A stretch of 64,000 bases of DNA, from positions 62,001 to 126,000 of the forward strand of contig JAPFFF010000073.1 in assembly GCA_039105265.1 (NCBI GenBank), written 5' to 3'. The position numbers were made by a program, and so were the translations under genes. Numbering within the stretch: position 1 is the first letter of the stretch; every line of letters starts with the position of its first letter. This document shows positions 50,183-60,370 of this stretch, in pieces. Under the pieces are notes generated by a model. The model had not been told where the DNA came from, made no database searches, and saw only the letters and a program-made list of their open reading frames with translations. This DNA is from Tritrichomonas musculus (Eukaryota; Parabasalia; Tritrichomonadida; Tritrichomonadidae).

Positions 50183-51382
50183 TTTCAATGTTTTAAATTG
50201 AATGGAAATTTTTGTGGATTTATTTGTTGTAAAACAATGATCACATCATTTAATTTTAGCGGTGTTTCGTTAAAATTGAAGTGAAGTGATCTTTTTTACA
50301 TATAATAAATCATTGAATATAATATATAGTGAAACCAAAAAAGATTGATGGAAAAAAAATTCAATAAGTGTTTAATACACTTTTTTGCTATCAAAAATTT
50401 GATCGTTTTCCTTTAATAAGTTTTGGTTTAAATCAATCTTTTTTGTTCTTCTCAAAGAAACAAAAAGAGAGATAATTTTTCAAAATTTGGCCTTCAATTG
50501 ACCCATATGAAATATCCAAATCCTGAAAAATCATATGTCTTTTTGCTCCTTGGGAAGAACAATGTGGATTGCCATAGTTCATTTATGTTTTGCATATGCA
50601 TTATAATAAATAATTAATGCCATATTTCATAATGGTTGGTAAGTATGAAAGAGTTTTAAGAGTTCGTTAATGCTATCAACCTAATAAAAAAATGAAGAAA
50701 AAAAAAAATTATTTAAATTCTGTGGATAAGAAAATTTCCTCTCAATTCTATCAATTTTTTTAATAATAATTATCTAACTATTGGCTCTATAATGCAATTA
50801 TAAATTTTATATTTATAACATATTATAGACTTAACATAAAATATATTTATCATTGACCTGTATTTTTTTTTTTATAATAAAATAAAAGTATGCAAAATTT
50901 GAGGCGATTATTTTTTATAACTTTTTGTGTTATATAAAAAATAAACTATTCAAATCTTCTATCAATCTTTTTTTGTGGCACTATAATAATTTAATATAAT
51001 AATTTATGAAAAGTAAAAATTTTGGCTTTATATAAAAATTCACCATAAATCGTCCTTAAACGTTCCTATCATTTTTATTTTAATTTTATCGGCATTTAAT
51101 TCAATTATATTTAAAATTGAAAGTATATTTGAAACTCATAGTTCAGTTAACACTATTCTCTTAAAACTATATTTTCTTTTTTCTTATGTTTTTTATGTAC
51201 ATATATCTAATTATTATTTTGAATATAATGAAATTTTTCAATGATATTATTTTTCAATGTATTGGATAATCGGTTTTTTTATGCAGAACAAAAAGCATTA
51301 AAATTCGATCCTAAATGATTCAAAGAAGGAGTATACCAAAAATGATTAAAACTAAAAAATTCTATTAATTTATTCTCAATTT
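50183..51382. other. intergenic, no gene seen
   Basis: About 1.2 kb of AT-rich DNA with stops in all frames. A TCTCAATTTTT initiator-like site lies about 40 bases before the tetraspanin ATG. Confidence 0.5.
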
Positions 51383-51412
51383 TTGAGTAGCAATAAAAAG
51401 TTATTATTTAAG

Positions 51413-52048
51413 ATGGGTTGCTGTCAAGGTTGCGCCAGATGGCTGATTGGAACTGTCAGCATATGCGTTATTATCTGCGCCGTCATCTGTGGCGTTGTTA
51501 TCTACAAGAAAGAAAAGGATAAGAACTGGTCCAAGCTCATTAAGAACAACATTCCATTCATCTTCATACTTGTTACAATGTGTTTTGCAGTTGTTTCAGC
51601 TTTAATTGGTTTCTTACTCTGCTGCTGTCATGCAAGATGCCTTTATATAACGTACCTGATTATTATTATTATAGTTATTCTTATTGAAGTTGCTGCCATT
51701 GTTCTTGCCTTTTGCTTCAAGGATAAAATCATTGATGGAATTCGTGAAAATTGGTCCAAAGAGAAGTTCGAAAAGTCAAGAAGACAAGTTGAATCTGACC
51801 TGAAATGCTGTGGCTTCGACAACACTACAGAAGAATCAGAATCCGATTGTGGTTATCCATATGACAGTTCAAAGGATCCCCCACTTGAAGCCTGCTATCC
51901 AAAGATTAAGAGGGAAATCGATAGTCATATGAAAGGTTTAAGAATTGCTGTTATTGTTATGGGTGTCGTTGAATTAGTTCTTTTCATTTGTGCATGCTAC
52001 CTTGTTTGCTCAAGTGGTGGAGATGGAGAAGGAATATCCAAGTTTTAA
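51413..52048 (+). CDS. tetraspanin
   Basis: From the ATG at 51,413 (the upstream extension has no ATG) 211 residues are encoded with four membrane segments (about 12-32, 45-68, 75-100 and 178-202). The large extracellular loop has the diagnostic KCCGFDN motif plus further Cys residues (SDCGYPYDS, EACYPK) for the disulfide-bonded fold, and Cys residues at the membrane edges (MGCCQGC, LLCCCHARC) are likely palmitoylation sites. Tetraspanins organise membrane microdomains; in trichomonads they are found at the cell surface and in exosome-like vesicles. The stop overlaps TAAA. Codon use is GC-richer than the flanks, as in an expressed gene. Confidence 0.92.
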   Translation: MGCCQGCARWLIGTVSICVIICAVICGVVIYKKEKDKNWSKLIKNNIPFIFILVTMCFAVVSALIGFLLCCCHARCLYITYLIIIIIVILIEVAAIVLAFCFKDKIIDGIRENWSKEKFEKSRRQVESDLKCCGFDNTTEESESDCGYPYDSSKDPPLEACYPKIKREIDSHMKGLRIAVIVMGVVELVLFICACYLVCSSGGDGEGISKF

Positions 52049-53160
52049 ATCCAACAATATAAAGCATTTAATTAAAATAATGATTATTCAGCATTTTTTT
52101 TTTACTAATTTTTCATTTATCATTGATATCTTCTTATCATTATATATGTCCATTAAATATTTCAAAAAGTTGCGCTCGTTTTTGAGAGGTGAACTATAAT
52201 ATTCAATTTTAAAAATTTTCTGGGTAAATTTTATAGTAATTTTAGCTAAAAATAATTTGGAAATATTGCGATATTAATATCTGAAACAAATATAATATTC
52301 ATATTTTCAGTTTTATAATGAGTTATTTATTTAGAAAAATATATAATTTATAGGAATTATAATGGATATTTTCTTTTCATTTCCAATGGTTCTGTGGATT
52401 TTCAAATATTTAAAAAAATAAGCATTATATTTTTATAAATAATTATATTAAATATATTTTACATATAAAATAAGCATAAGAACCAAAAATAAATAAGATA
52501 TTTATATTTTATTAATTTCATCTAAAACAGGTTGTTTAACTCAAAAAGATTAAGAAATCCAAAATTACAAACATTAAAATAATGTTAAATTGGATTTATA
52601 ATATTTTGAATATAGTGTTTAGGTAAAACTTTTGGGCAATCCAGAGATACAAATTTATAAAAGATTGAATAAAACTCATTATAATTTTTGAAAAAGTTAG
52701 AATTTGAATGATCGAAAAAAAATTTTGATTTTGAAAATATAAAAAAATTAGTGAGATAGTTTCGAAAACAAAAAGATTTTTTATAATTCATATTTACTTA
52801 TTTATTTAAAAATTTTTATTATTTCTCTATCATCTCTTTATAATATTTTTTTCAATACCGATCAAAACACGATTATTTTGCATTTTTAAAACGATCATTT
52901 TATATTGAAATCTATATGTCAGATTTTAATACAGAAAAACTGCAGAAGCCGAATCGAATAATTTTGAAATATATATTTCATAATAAAACAAAAAAGCACT
53001 TTCTTGGATATAATTTTGGATAGCTTTTGCTATAACAAAATGATCAAGTTTGAAGAGAAAAAGTTTAATGAAATAAAGACCATATAAAGGTAGAAAAAAG
53101 TCTTCAATAGCTAATTCGATTGGTTCGACTGTGAATTCAATTTCGGTCATCATATTATTA
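52049..53160. other. intergenic, weak coding traces only
   Basis: AT-rich. A minus frame at 52,926-53,153 (75 codons, Phe/Leu/Lys-rich) is open but I see no homology; it may belong with the repeat debris at 53.4-54.6 kb. Confidence 0.4.
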
Positions 53161-53285
53161 TTTGATTAGCCGCTAAAAAAATAGTTTGAAAATAGTTTAA
53201 CGTAGTTTACATCAATAGTGTTGTCGTTCACGAACTTTGGAGTCGAACTATGGAAGTGACTGGTCAGAGGTGGGTCTTTCACCGT

Positions 53286-53328
53286 GTTAGGGGACGTGCG
53301 GAGCATGCAATGTGGAGCGTCCCCTAAC
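53286..53328. other. perfect 11-bp hairpin in a GC-rich island
   Basis: GTTAGGGGACG (53,286-53,296) and CGTCCCCTAAC (53,318-53,328) pair perfectly around a 21-base loop, in a stretch (53,220-53,350) much richer in G and C than its surroundings. It may be a transposon end, an RNA hairpin or a rearranged GC-rich piece. Confidence 0.6.
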
Positions 53329-53449
53329 CTTACTACTTCTTTCAGTGCCAACATTTTCGGAACTATTTTTTATGGAATTTCCTAAGCAAACTATAGAGTT
53401 CAAGTATCTTATAAGATCAATTTTTCTATAAAAAGATAATTTTAACGTA

Positions 53450-53843
53450 TTTTTTTTTTTTTTTTTTTTTTTTTTTGAAGAAAAACGATCATTTGTATCT
53501 GAATTTGGGAAATTGTGAAGTTCATATTGACAAATTGAGATGGCGATATTCAAAAGATTCAATCGGTCTTGTCGTCCAATAAAAAGAACTTTATCTGCTA
53601 AATACCAAAATGTGAATGGTAATAAATAATAAGCAAAAGATATAGTTTCTTTTAGTTTAAATGATTCTATGAGAACTTTTGGTGAAAAAAATTCTAATGC
53701 ATATTTATCTTTAAATCCACTTTGTAAACTTTCATCAGTAAATGCTTTACTTTTTCCTACAGCTAATCCTAAATATAATCTTACAACATGTTTATCAACA
53801 CTCAGTGATTTTTTATTTAAATATAATTTGCATCTGAAAAAAC

Positions 53844-53880
<37 letters not shown>
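53450..53880 (-). pseudogene. unrecognised coding-like segment between two poly-T tracts
   Basis: On the minus strand, 53,844-53,480 is open for about 120 codons (VVRLYLGLAVGKSKAFTDES, DKVLFIGRQDRLNLLNIAIS). It is preceded by A35 (53,845-53,879) and followed by A27 (53,450-53,476) in the sense of reading. The trailing A tract makes it look like a retroposed or repeat-borne piece. No family recognised. Confidence 0.35.
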
Positions 53881-53881
<1 letters not shown>

Positions 53882-54169
53882 CTTTTTAAGTTTAAAATGA
53901 ATCTGTAGAAAATGATAATTCTGGTACATTTTTAATTGAATCATACATACTCTGAATTTCTGGATTATATTTTTTAATAATAATAGATGTGTGGATCAGT
54001 ACGTATGTATCTAATTATTAAACCGTTATTTTTTGCAATTTCTCTAATTTTTTTGGATTTTTCTAAGGTTTTTTTACTCATCCGACCATTTAATTTCAAT
54101 TTCAATATAAATTGGAACATTTGGATAAAAATTATTTATTGGTTGAAGTAAGTGATATTTCATAATCTC

Positions 54170-54562
54170 CTAAATATTGAGTGAAAAATAATATAAAGTT
54201 GTGATAGAATGTACAGGTATAACTTTTTGTAGTGCTTTATATGAGCTTGTATTAGTAAAGTATAATCCAAGACAAATGGTCTTATAAAAATCTGAATATC
54301 TTCTTCCATAAACTGAAATATTTGTGTTTTCTATTAATTCTTGTATGAATAAATCAAAAGAATCATTGTTATTTTTTCTAAATAACAAATATTCAGTTGT
54401 ATCATACCATATTTCACTTTTTTTATTTGATTCTGATTCAATTGTAAATACTTTTATAGCTTCTTGATTTTTTTTATTTAAGTCATCTATTTTAGCTTTT
54501 AATTTATTAATTTCTTGAATTTGTCTAATATATTTAAAATAATAGGATTTTTTTAGAAACAT
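54170..54562 (-). pseudogene. P-element/THAP9-like transposase fragment
   Basis: A 130-residue frame: an N-terminal coiled coil (QEINKLKAKIDDLNKKNQEA) followed by GRRYSDFYKTICLGLYFTN and SSYKALQKVIPVHSITTLYY. The order R-x-YS, a hydrophobic helix, S-x-x-[AS]-Y and a Pro/His-Ser-x-x-T-L end is the pattern at the N-terminal side of P-element/THAP9 transposases. The catalytic part is missing or unrecognisable in the decayed DNA to the left (53.9-54.17 kb, where short coding-like pieces in different frames occur). A dead DNA-transposon relic. Confidence 0.5.
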
Positions 54563-54735
54563 CCTCTTTTAGCTTGTATGGGCTCTATTAAAGCACCCGA
54601 TAAATTGTTTTTGTTTTGTTTCAGAGTTTCTGAGACAAGAGAATTTACTTGCTTTGCAAGGTTGGGCATACCAACGACTTTCAAACTCATTTATTTCCCA
54701 AAAGACTGCAAAAAAAATGTTTAGGAGTGATATGT

Positions 54736-55965
54736 TTATTGTAAGAATGCCTCATCATCTTCTTCATGCCATTCACCATTACGTTCTTGATTATATTCTG
54801 CATCAATACCATCATGCCATTCACCTCCTTCATCATCATTTCGATGGTCGTACTGCATGCCCTGTCTTTCTTGTCCAGTATACCGATCATGAATCAAATT
54901 TTCTCTTTCACGTTCATTGACTTCGTGAGCTGATGCGACCATAGCATGTCCGAAATCATTATAAATCTTATTTCTGAGTTGTGCTCTTTGTTGAACAGTC
55001 CAATGATTTCCGTTAGTATGAAGAACATGCAGCAAAAGACTTGAGACTTCTTCATCAATCATTCGTTTTCCTACACTCTTCTTACACCATATCTTGAACT
55101 CTTCATCTTCTACTGAGGTGAAATTACGTTTTCGAGCAACAGTACTAAGTATATAGTGTTTCCATAACTTTGACGTTGCCATCATGATTAGTCTTGCCTT
55201 GAATTTAGGAGTGATATCTAGTATGTTTTGAGCCCTAAGAGCGTTAATAACATCTTCAACAACATGACTAACAACATAATCGCGGAATCTAGCGAAGGCA
55301 TTCTTTCGCTTCTCCTTAACGAAACTGTACCCATCTAACTTGTAATCTCTCCATGATTCAGGCATTGTGTAGCCTGTCATTTCACCTAAATGATGTGGAT
55401 TTCCGTTGAGGTCATTATTATAAGAATAATTCAATTTCTCCTTGAGATATATTGGAACAGTGATTGATTTTCCGTCATTTTCATTCCTATATTGTTTTCT
55501 AGCATCTGCATCATAATCTGTATAGAAATGAAATCGCGCAGGCCAATCGGACTTTGCTGTTGTGTATCCGTTAATGTATATTGGATTGTCACTACCATTT
55601 TTAATAACAATATCTGGAATATTATCTCCGTTGAGGTCTTCATCTGATACGGTCCATGGGGCGCTATTAGGATTTGCTGCGTTTCTTTTATTAACAATAT
55701 CTTGAGCTCCAGCAAAGGTCATTGCCTTCCTTCTTCTTTTGATATCTTTTTTATTGTCAAGAACGATATTCTTTAATAACTCCATTCCTTGCTTTGGTCC
55801 ACCAGCCATATCGTTCTGTATATTATTTATATTTACAGGATTTTGAGCAAAAGAATTGTAGTAATTGACTAATTGCTGTAAATTTACTTGTTGTGTCATT
55901 TGATTTTGAAATAAAATAGTATTATTATTGTTGTTATTTTTAGGTGTTGAAGGAGGTCTTCTCAA
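54736..55965 (-). pseudogene. Polinton gene related to the one split by the hAT element
   Basis: A 409-residue frame. It contains WTVSDEDLNGDNIPDIVIKN and INGYTTAKSDWPARFHFY, which match the Asp/Gly-rich domain at 44,677-45,694, and then a helical region (FKARLIMMATSKLWKHYILS, EVSSLLLHVLHTNGNHWTVQ) that corresponds to the separate piece at 38,320-38,768. The C-terminus is rich in Asp, Glu, Arg and Gly. Coding-like sequence continues upstream on the same strand with a few breaks. This copy proves that the two pieces in the main Polinton belong to one gene. Confidence 0.75.
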
Positions 55966-56360
55966 TTCATTTAAGGGATTTAATTCCGGAAAAGTCTCTG
56001 CTGCTCCAAACCTAAAGAAAGGTCCAGAATGCTCTTGAGGTTCCCTATGTGAAGTTTCAGGAGGGACAGAAGAAAGAGGAATAACGTTATTATCGCTGGA
56101 AGCAACTTCACTCTGTAAATATACTCTATCGACAAAATGTTGAAGACTTTCTGGATAAATACGTCTGACATATTTATGATGAATGTTGTCATTTGCGGTA
56201 AAATTATGAGAATCGAGTATAGATATAGCAGTATTAATAATATTTTTTGTAAAAGTCTTTTTCTTATACTTTTCTAAGACCCTTCTGTCAATTCTCTCGG
56301 ATAATTCGTCATAAAATTGAGTAGTATTTCGGATCCAAGAACTGAATCTGGATACTCTTC

Positions 56361-56672
56361 TTAAACCCTTTCAATGAAACGATTTATTGAATTTTCATTT
56401 ACAATATTTCCTTCATGAAGACCGAAATTGAATTCATTAAGAGGTTCTATTAAACGACTGGCATATGATTCAGCCTTAAGTAAATATCCACCTGCCGTAG
56501 TACCAATATTGAATCCCAGTTCATTGTTGAGTCTATTACAATATCCTAATAAACTTTGAGTATTATTGCCTTGTAATACATAACATACTTTGAGTATTGC
56601 ATTTGTTTTACTCATTTGATTTACAAAAAATAAGGGCTGTTTATATGCCACATTCCTTGATAAATCTACCAT
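56361..56672 (-). pseudogene. Polinton-fragment coding remnant
   Basis: A 103-residue frame (LYGNNTQ-like polar helices; LLGYCNRLNNELGFNIGTTA, YASRLIEPLNEFNFGLHEGN) on the same strand as its neighbours and lying between the two better frames. Probably the 5' part of the same or an adjacent gene. Fossil. Confidence 0.4.
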
Positions 56673-56736
56673 AATCCTTGCTCAGACCGGTAAAATTAGG
56701 ACGATTTGACTTAATTCTAGTATCTATTTCTTCAAT

Positions 56737-57168
56737 CTAAAAGCCTGTGTAATATTGAAACATCTGGTGATATTCAATCTCTTTGCCCTCCCTTGTTGTA
56801 AATTTCATTGGTTCCCTTACAATAACCACGTCCTGTATCTTGTTTTTACCGTTCTTTGCTGTATCGATTGAGTAGTGACTTCCCTTCTTGTTAAAGCATA
56901 GATATACCTTTTCGCAGTCAAATAATTCACATAATTCTTTGTATAGAAACTGTTGATTCTTATAAATTGAGACGACTAAGGGCCTGCAAACTATTCTATT
57001 GGCGTTAAATTTGTCAGGAAAGAGATACTCTTTGTCGATGATAATATAGAATTCATGAGCTGAATCGATGGATGGGTCTTTCTCTTTGTGGGTCTCAATA
57101 TATTCTTCCAATTTATCACACAATTTTTTGACAGACAAATAAAGTGGCTTTGTGTTTGTCATTTGCAT
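56737..57168 (-). CDS. Polinton-fragment hypothetical protein, 143 residues
   Basis: An open frame starting at the ATG at 57,168: helical N-terminus (LYLSVKKLCDKLEEYIETH), then a mixed domain with HEFYIIIDKEYLFPDKFN, CEKVYLCFNKKGSHYSIDT and KIQDVVIVREPMKFTT, ending MFQYYTGF. It has no counterpart that I can see in the main Polinton of this window. Function unknown. Confidence 0.5.
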   Translation of the reverse strand: MQMTNTKPLYLSVKKLCDKLEEYIETHKEKDPSIDSAHEFYIIIDKEYLFPDKFNANRIVCRPLVVSIYKNQQFLYKELCELFDCEKVYLCFNKKGSHYSIDTAKNGKNKIQDVVIVREPMKFTTREGKEIEYHQMFQYYTGF

Positions 57169-57179
57169 TGGGGATAAAA

Positions 57180-57480
57180 AGTATTTTTTTTCAAAAAAAG
57201 TTGAAATATTTTGATAGGTCCAAAATCAGGACTTTATTAGCGAGTATGACAAACATCTTTTTGAACCCAAATTGTTGATTGAAAATAGGGGGGTCAAGTA
57301 TGGGGATACTTAAGAAGTTGTTGGACAACTTTTTGAGTCAAAAAAAGGGCTAAAATGAGGTGTTTGAGACCAAAAAAGTGCCAAAAATAAGGTGCTTTTC
57401 GAGGGTTTGTCAGGAGTTTGGACCGGAGGTCGAAAATCATGACAAACATATACTACTGAAACCCCGCATTTTACCAATGC
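57180..57480. other. GC-richer non-coding flank of the Polinton fragment
   Basis: Contains TGACAAACAT twice (about 57,247 and 57,440) and a run of G-rich words, and resembles the non-coding parts of the main element in composition. It could be the outer end of the fragment. Confidence 0.35.
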
Positions 57481-58080
57481 CAATGACTCGCTTATATTGA
57501 ATTTCCTTCATCTCTAATAAATATCGGAGATGATGCTTTTAACAAGTGCAAATCTCTCGCAGAAATAGCAATACCTTCTTCTGTTTCTTATTATGGCGAA
57601 TTTTCTTTTCATAAGTGCAAATCACTGAAAAAAGTGAAAATTCTTTCACCTCAAACTTCAATAAAAAGAGGCACTTTCAAGGGCTGCTCTTCATTGGAAC
57701 AGATTGAAATTCTTCTTTATACAACAACAATAGGTGAATTCCTTCTTAAGTTGCTTCAATCGGAGGCTGCGCTTTCAGAGGCTGCTTATTACTCGAGGAA
57801 ATGACAATTCCTCCTTCCGTGACGAAACTGGAAAGGAAGATATTTTGTGGTTCATAAATTTGAATAAAATTGTCATTCCTCCATCAGTTACATGCATCAG
57901 TGATCATGCTTTTAACGAATGCAGGTCGTTGAATGAAATATCAATTCCATCGTCTGTTTCTATAATAGGAAGCAGTGCTTTTAGCTTTTGCTATTCTTTG
58001 AAGCAGATAACAATTCCGCCATCTGTGACTTCAATTGGAAGAAAGTCGTTTGCACACTGCAATTCTCGTGCAAGTTGAAA
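57480..58080 (+). pseudogene. BspA-like LRR gene, decayed
   Basis: Eight or so leucine-rich repeats of the BspA type follow one another on the plus strand but in all three frames: SLAEIAIPSSVSYYGEFSF, SLKKVKILSPQTSIKRGTF, CSSLEQIEILLYTTTIGE, then LNKIVIPPSVTCISDHAF, SLNEISIPSSVSIIGSSAF and SLKQITIPPSVTSIGRKSF. There is no N-terminal signal and no C-terminal anchor. At least two frameshifts separate the blocks, so this is a pseudogene of the largest trichomonad surface-protein family. Its repeat consensus is closer to the host fragment at 948-1,262 than to the block in the hAT transposase. Confidence 0.85.
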
Positions 58081-58371
58081 TTCTTTCAAATTTGGTAAAT
58101 ATCCTATCTGATGCTTTTGATGGTTGTAGAAATTTGAGAATTTCTTCTTTAAATCAAAAAAAATATTGTTAAATAAATATTTTTGAGGATAAAAAACAAA
58201 AAATATTGGTGAGAAGAAGAATATTAAAATAGAAAACAATAATTTCAATCCAAAATTGATATGAATTAATTAGAATATTAACCAAATTTTCATTAAAATT
58301 AATACTCTTGCTTCAAATACATTCTATGCGCCCTTTTATAAATATGTTATTAAAAAAAAAAAGTAAAAAAT
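58081..58371. other. intergenic, no gene seen
   Basis: AT-rich spacer between the BspA relic and the tRNA gene. Confidence 0.5.
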
Positions 58372-58453
58372 CGACAACCATGGGATTCGAACCCATACGT
58401 GACTAGCACAAGAAGGTAGCAACCTCTCGCCTTAACCGCTCGGCCAAGTTGTC
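58372..58453 (-). tRNA. tRNA-Ser (anticodon GCT)
   Basis: Eighty-two bases, a class II tRNA with a long variable arm: acceptor stem GACAACT/GGTTGTC, D arm GCCGAGCGGTTAAGGC, anticodon stem GAGAGG with TTGCTAC giving GCT, variable arm TGTGCTAGTCACG, T stem ATGGG/CCCAT with loop TTCGAAT, discriminator G. No intron and no encoded CCA. Confidence 0.93.
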
Positions 58454-58706
58454 TTATGATTACATTTATGAAAACATATATTTGGATCATTTTTATATGG
58501 ATATTAGTAATATCATATTACAATATCCATATAAAATTATCAATCAATTTCAATAGAATATTATCTTTTCGAAAGCAAAAAAATTATCTGTATTATGCAA
58601 ATGAATATATTTATATTTTATATAATAAAAACCTATTAAATATAATAAGATATTTAAGAAATTGTTTTTTTCGAAAAACGCAATAAAATTCAAAGAACAA
58701 AAAAAA

Positions 58707-59180
58707 ATGAGCTTTCAAAAAGTTTTAAATCTTATTATGTCCGATAAGCTCTACATAACTTGGGATGAGTTTCACCAAGATGTTAAAAACTTGGTGGATA
58801 AAATAAGAGAAAAGGGAGAGTTCAATCGTATAATAGCAGTGTGCCGTGGTGGTTTAATACCAGCTGGCATTTTGTCTTATGAATTAGATATTCGCCAATG
58901 CGAGAGTATCAAAATCCAATCATACGATCATTATCAATCCCGTGATGATCATTCAATTCATGTAGACGAAAATCATAGCTTACAAAATGTAGATGAAAAA
59001 ACATTGATCATCGATGATTTATCAGATAGCGGCAGAACTTTTCAAATCGTAGAAAAAATGTTTCCTCGTGCATGCCGTGCATGCGTATATGCCAAGCCCA
59101 AAGGAGAAAAAGCTACTAATATTTTCTCTCGTTCTTTACCTGACCGTTGGGTTGTATTTCCATGGGATGTTGATCGTTAA
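58707..59180 (+). CDS. xanthine-guanine phosphoribosyltransferase (Gpt type)
   Basis: A type I phosphoribosyltransferase that makes XMP/GMP from the free base and PRPP, for purine salvage in the cytosol. It resembles bacterial Gpt along its length: YITWDEFHQDVKNL at the start, VCRGGLIPAGILSYELDIR, the SYDH segment, the PRPP-binding loop LIIDDLSDSGRTF and C-terminal AKPKG and FPWDV. I place the start at 58,707 (157 residues); the internal Met at 58,737 would give 147 residues, nearer the bacterial start, and cannot be excluded. It differs from the HGXPRT known from T. foetus. A bacterial-type enzyme in a protist suggests lateral transfer. The stop overlaps TAAA. Confidence 0.88.
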   Translation: MSFQKVLNLIMSDKLYITWDEFHQDVKNLVDKIREKGEFNRIIAVCRGGLIPAGILSYELDIRQCESIKIQSYDHYQSRDDHSIHVDENHSLQNVDEKTLIIDDLSDSGRTFQIVEKMFPRACRACVYAKPKGEKATNIFSRSLPDRWVVFPWDVDR

Positions 59181-59524
59181 ATTACGATTTGTAATCAAGT
59201 TCATATATTAAACTTTATTTTATCTAAACATTAAAAATCATCTTTTTATTTTCCAAGAATCACTATCAATCTCTCGTATATCGGAGTTTAAAGTTAGTAT
59301 TTATATTTGCAATGAATATAATATTTTTGAATAGTTTTAATTAATTCCGAAAGATGAAATATTATTTTAAATTGTTATACAATCCAAACCAAACTTACTT
59401 ATATCGAATCATTAATCACCAGAAAAATGCTTGAATTATAAAAATGCTCCATAATTGGATTGATTATTAGTGAAACAATGGAATTGAACTTTGCTTTTAA
59501 AATTTGAATGGTTTATTCATTGAA
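59181..59524. other. intergenic, no gene seen
   Basis: AT-rich 3' flank of the phosphoribosyltransferase gene. Confidence 0.5.
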
Positions 59525-60332
59525 AATATTGAATATAGTCTACTGGAAAACCCCCCTACCAATGGAAAACCCCCCTACCATTTTTATTCACCTATTTTTG
59601 GCCTTTAATAGTGGCAAAAAGTACGTTGTTGGAAAACCCACATACCATTTTCTATTCAATTTTTCCATAAAAAAATTGAATAGATTGCATTTTTAAATAA
59701 TAATATCTAAATATAAAATAAACATTTTTTAAATAATATTAATTTTTTTATCAAAATAACATTTTATCTATATGTATATATAATATGATTCTAACTCTTT
59801 TATATAGAAATTTGGTAGGGTTTTTTTCCATTAGGCTTGTTAAGTCTCGATTTTCGATAACGATAATTGATCCATTTTTCTGATATCAATATCAAATCAA
59901 AAATTTTATCTCTGATATCAATAATGAATAAAAATAAAAAGATCGATTATCAATATTGAAAATTTTTTAACGTATTAAAATTTTGTAACCTTTTTAACTG
60001 ATTACTTCACATATCCGTTATAAAATTTAATAAAAGCAGATTCTTTTACATAATAAGTTAGAATATATTTATTTTATGCCATTAAAATACTATTTTTAAT
60101 GGTTTTTTCAGGTATTAGTTTCGATTAATCAAGATTCGATATCAAAAGCATATTTTTTTTGTATCACATTTCATACTTGATAATCGAATTCATCAATAAA
60201 AAGTTCCAATCGATAGCATTTTATTATCGATTATCTGAGTTAAAAAAAGTGCCAAACCTGATAATTGATATCAGAATAACAAGGCTATTTTCCATTTGGT
60301 AGGGGGTTTTACTCTAGACTATACTCAATATT
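59525..60332. mobile_element. inverted-repeat element with GGAAAACCCCCCTACC words
   Basis: The left arm AATATTGAATATAGTCTACT (59,525) and, on the other strand, the right arm AATATTGAGTATAGTCTAGA (from 60,332) match over about 36 bp and both lead into a CCCCCTACC word. GGAAAACCCCCCTACC occurs twice in tandem on the left (59,545 and 59,565), once degenerate (59,630) and twice inverted (59,813 and 60,293). A non-autonomous element with internal repeats, later hit by another MITE. Confidence 0.65.
59834..60285. mobile_element. TA-flanked MITE nested in the preceding element
   Basis: GGCTTGTTA at the left and TAACAAGGC at the right, with TA outside each end (59,832-59,833 and 60,286-60,287). The interior is rich in GATATC/ATTGAT palindromes. 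It interrupts the larger inverted-repeat element, so it is the younger of the two. The left end matches TAGGCTTGTTATTCT at 5,720. Confidence 0.65.
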
Positions 60333-60370
60333 ATCAAGTGAAATTACCAAATAACTCTATTTTTAATAAT

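Larger units (their letters stand above)
54700..57180. mobile_element. second Polinton fragment, decayed
   Basis: About 2.5 kb with genes related to the right-hand part of the main Polinton but clearly diverged, so from a different lineage and older. It keeps the gene with the SDEDLNGDNIPDIV domain and one short upstream gene. No terminal repeats, polymerase, integrase or capsid gene are present, and it has several breaks. Neighbouring P-element-like and BspA relics show that this is a repeat-rich spot. Confidence 0.75.

Noticed and set aside
52926-53153. 75-codon minus-strand frame, Phe/Leu-rich
   Set aside because: Possibly transposon debris, but no motif supports any family.
54687-54920. 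frames on both strands over the Polinton-fragment gene end, His/Met-rich
   Set aside because: Out-of-frame translations of the charged C-terminal codons of the 54,736-55,965 frame.
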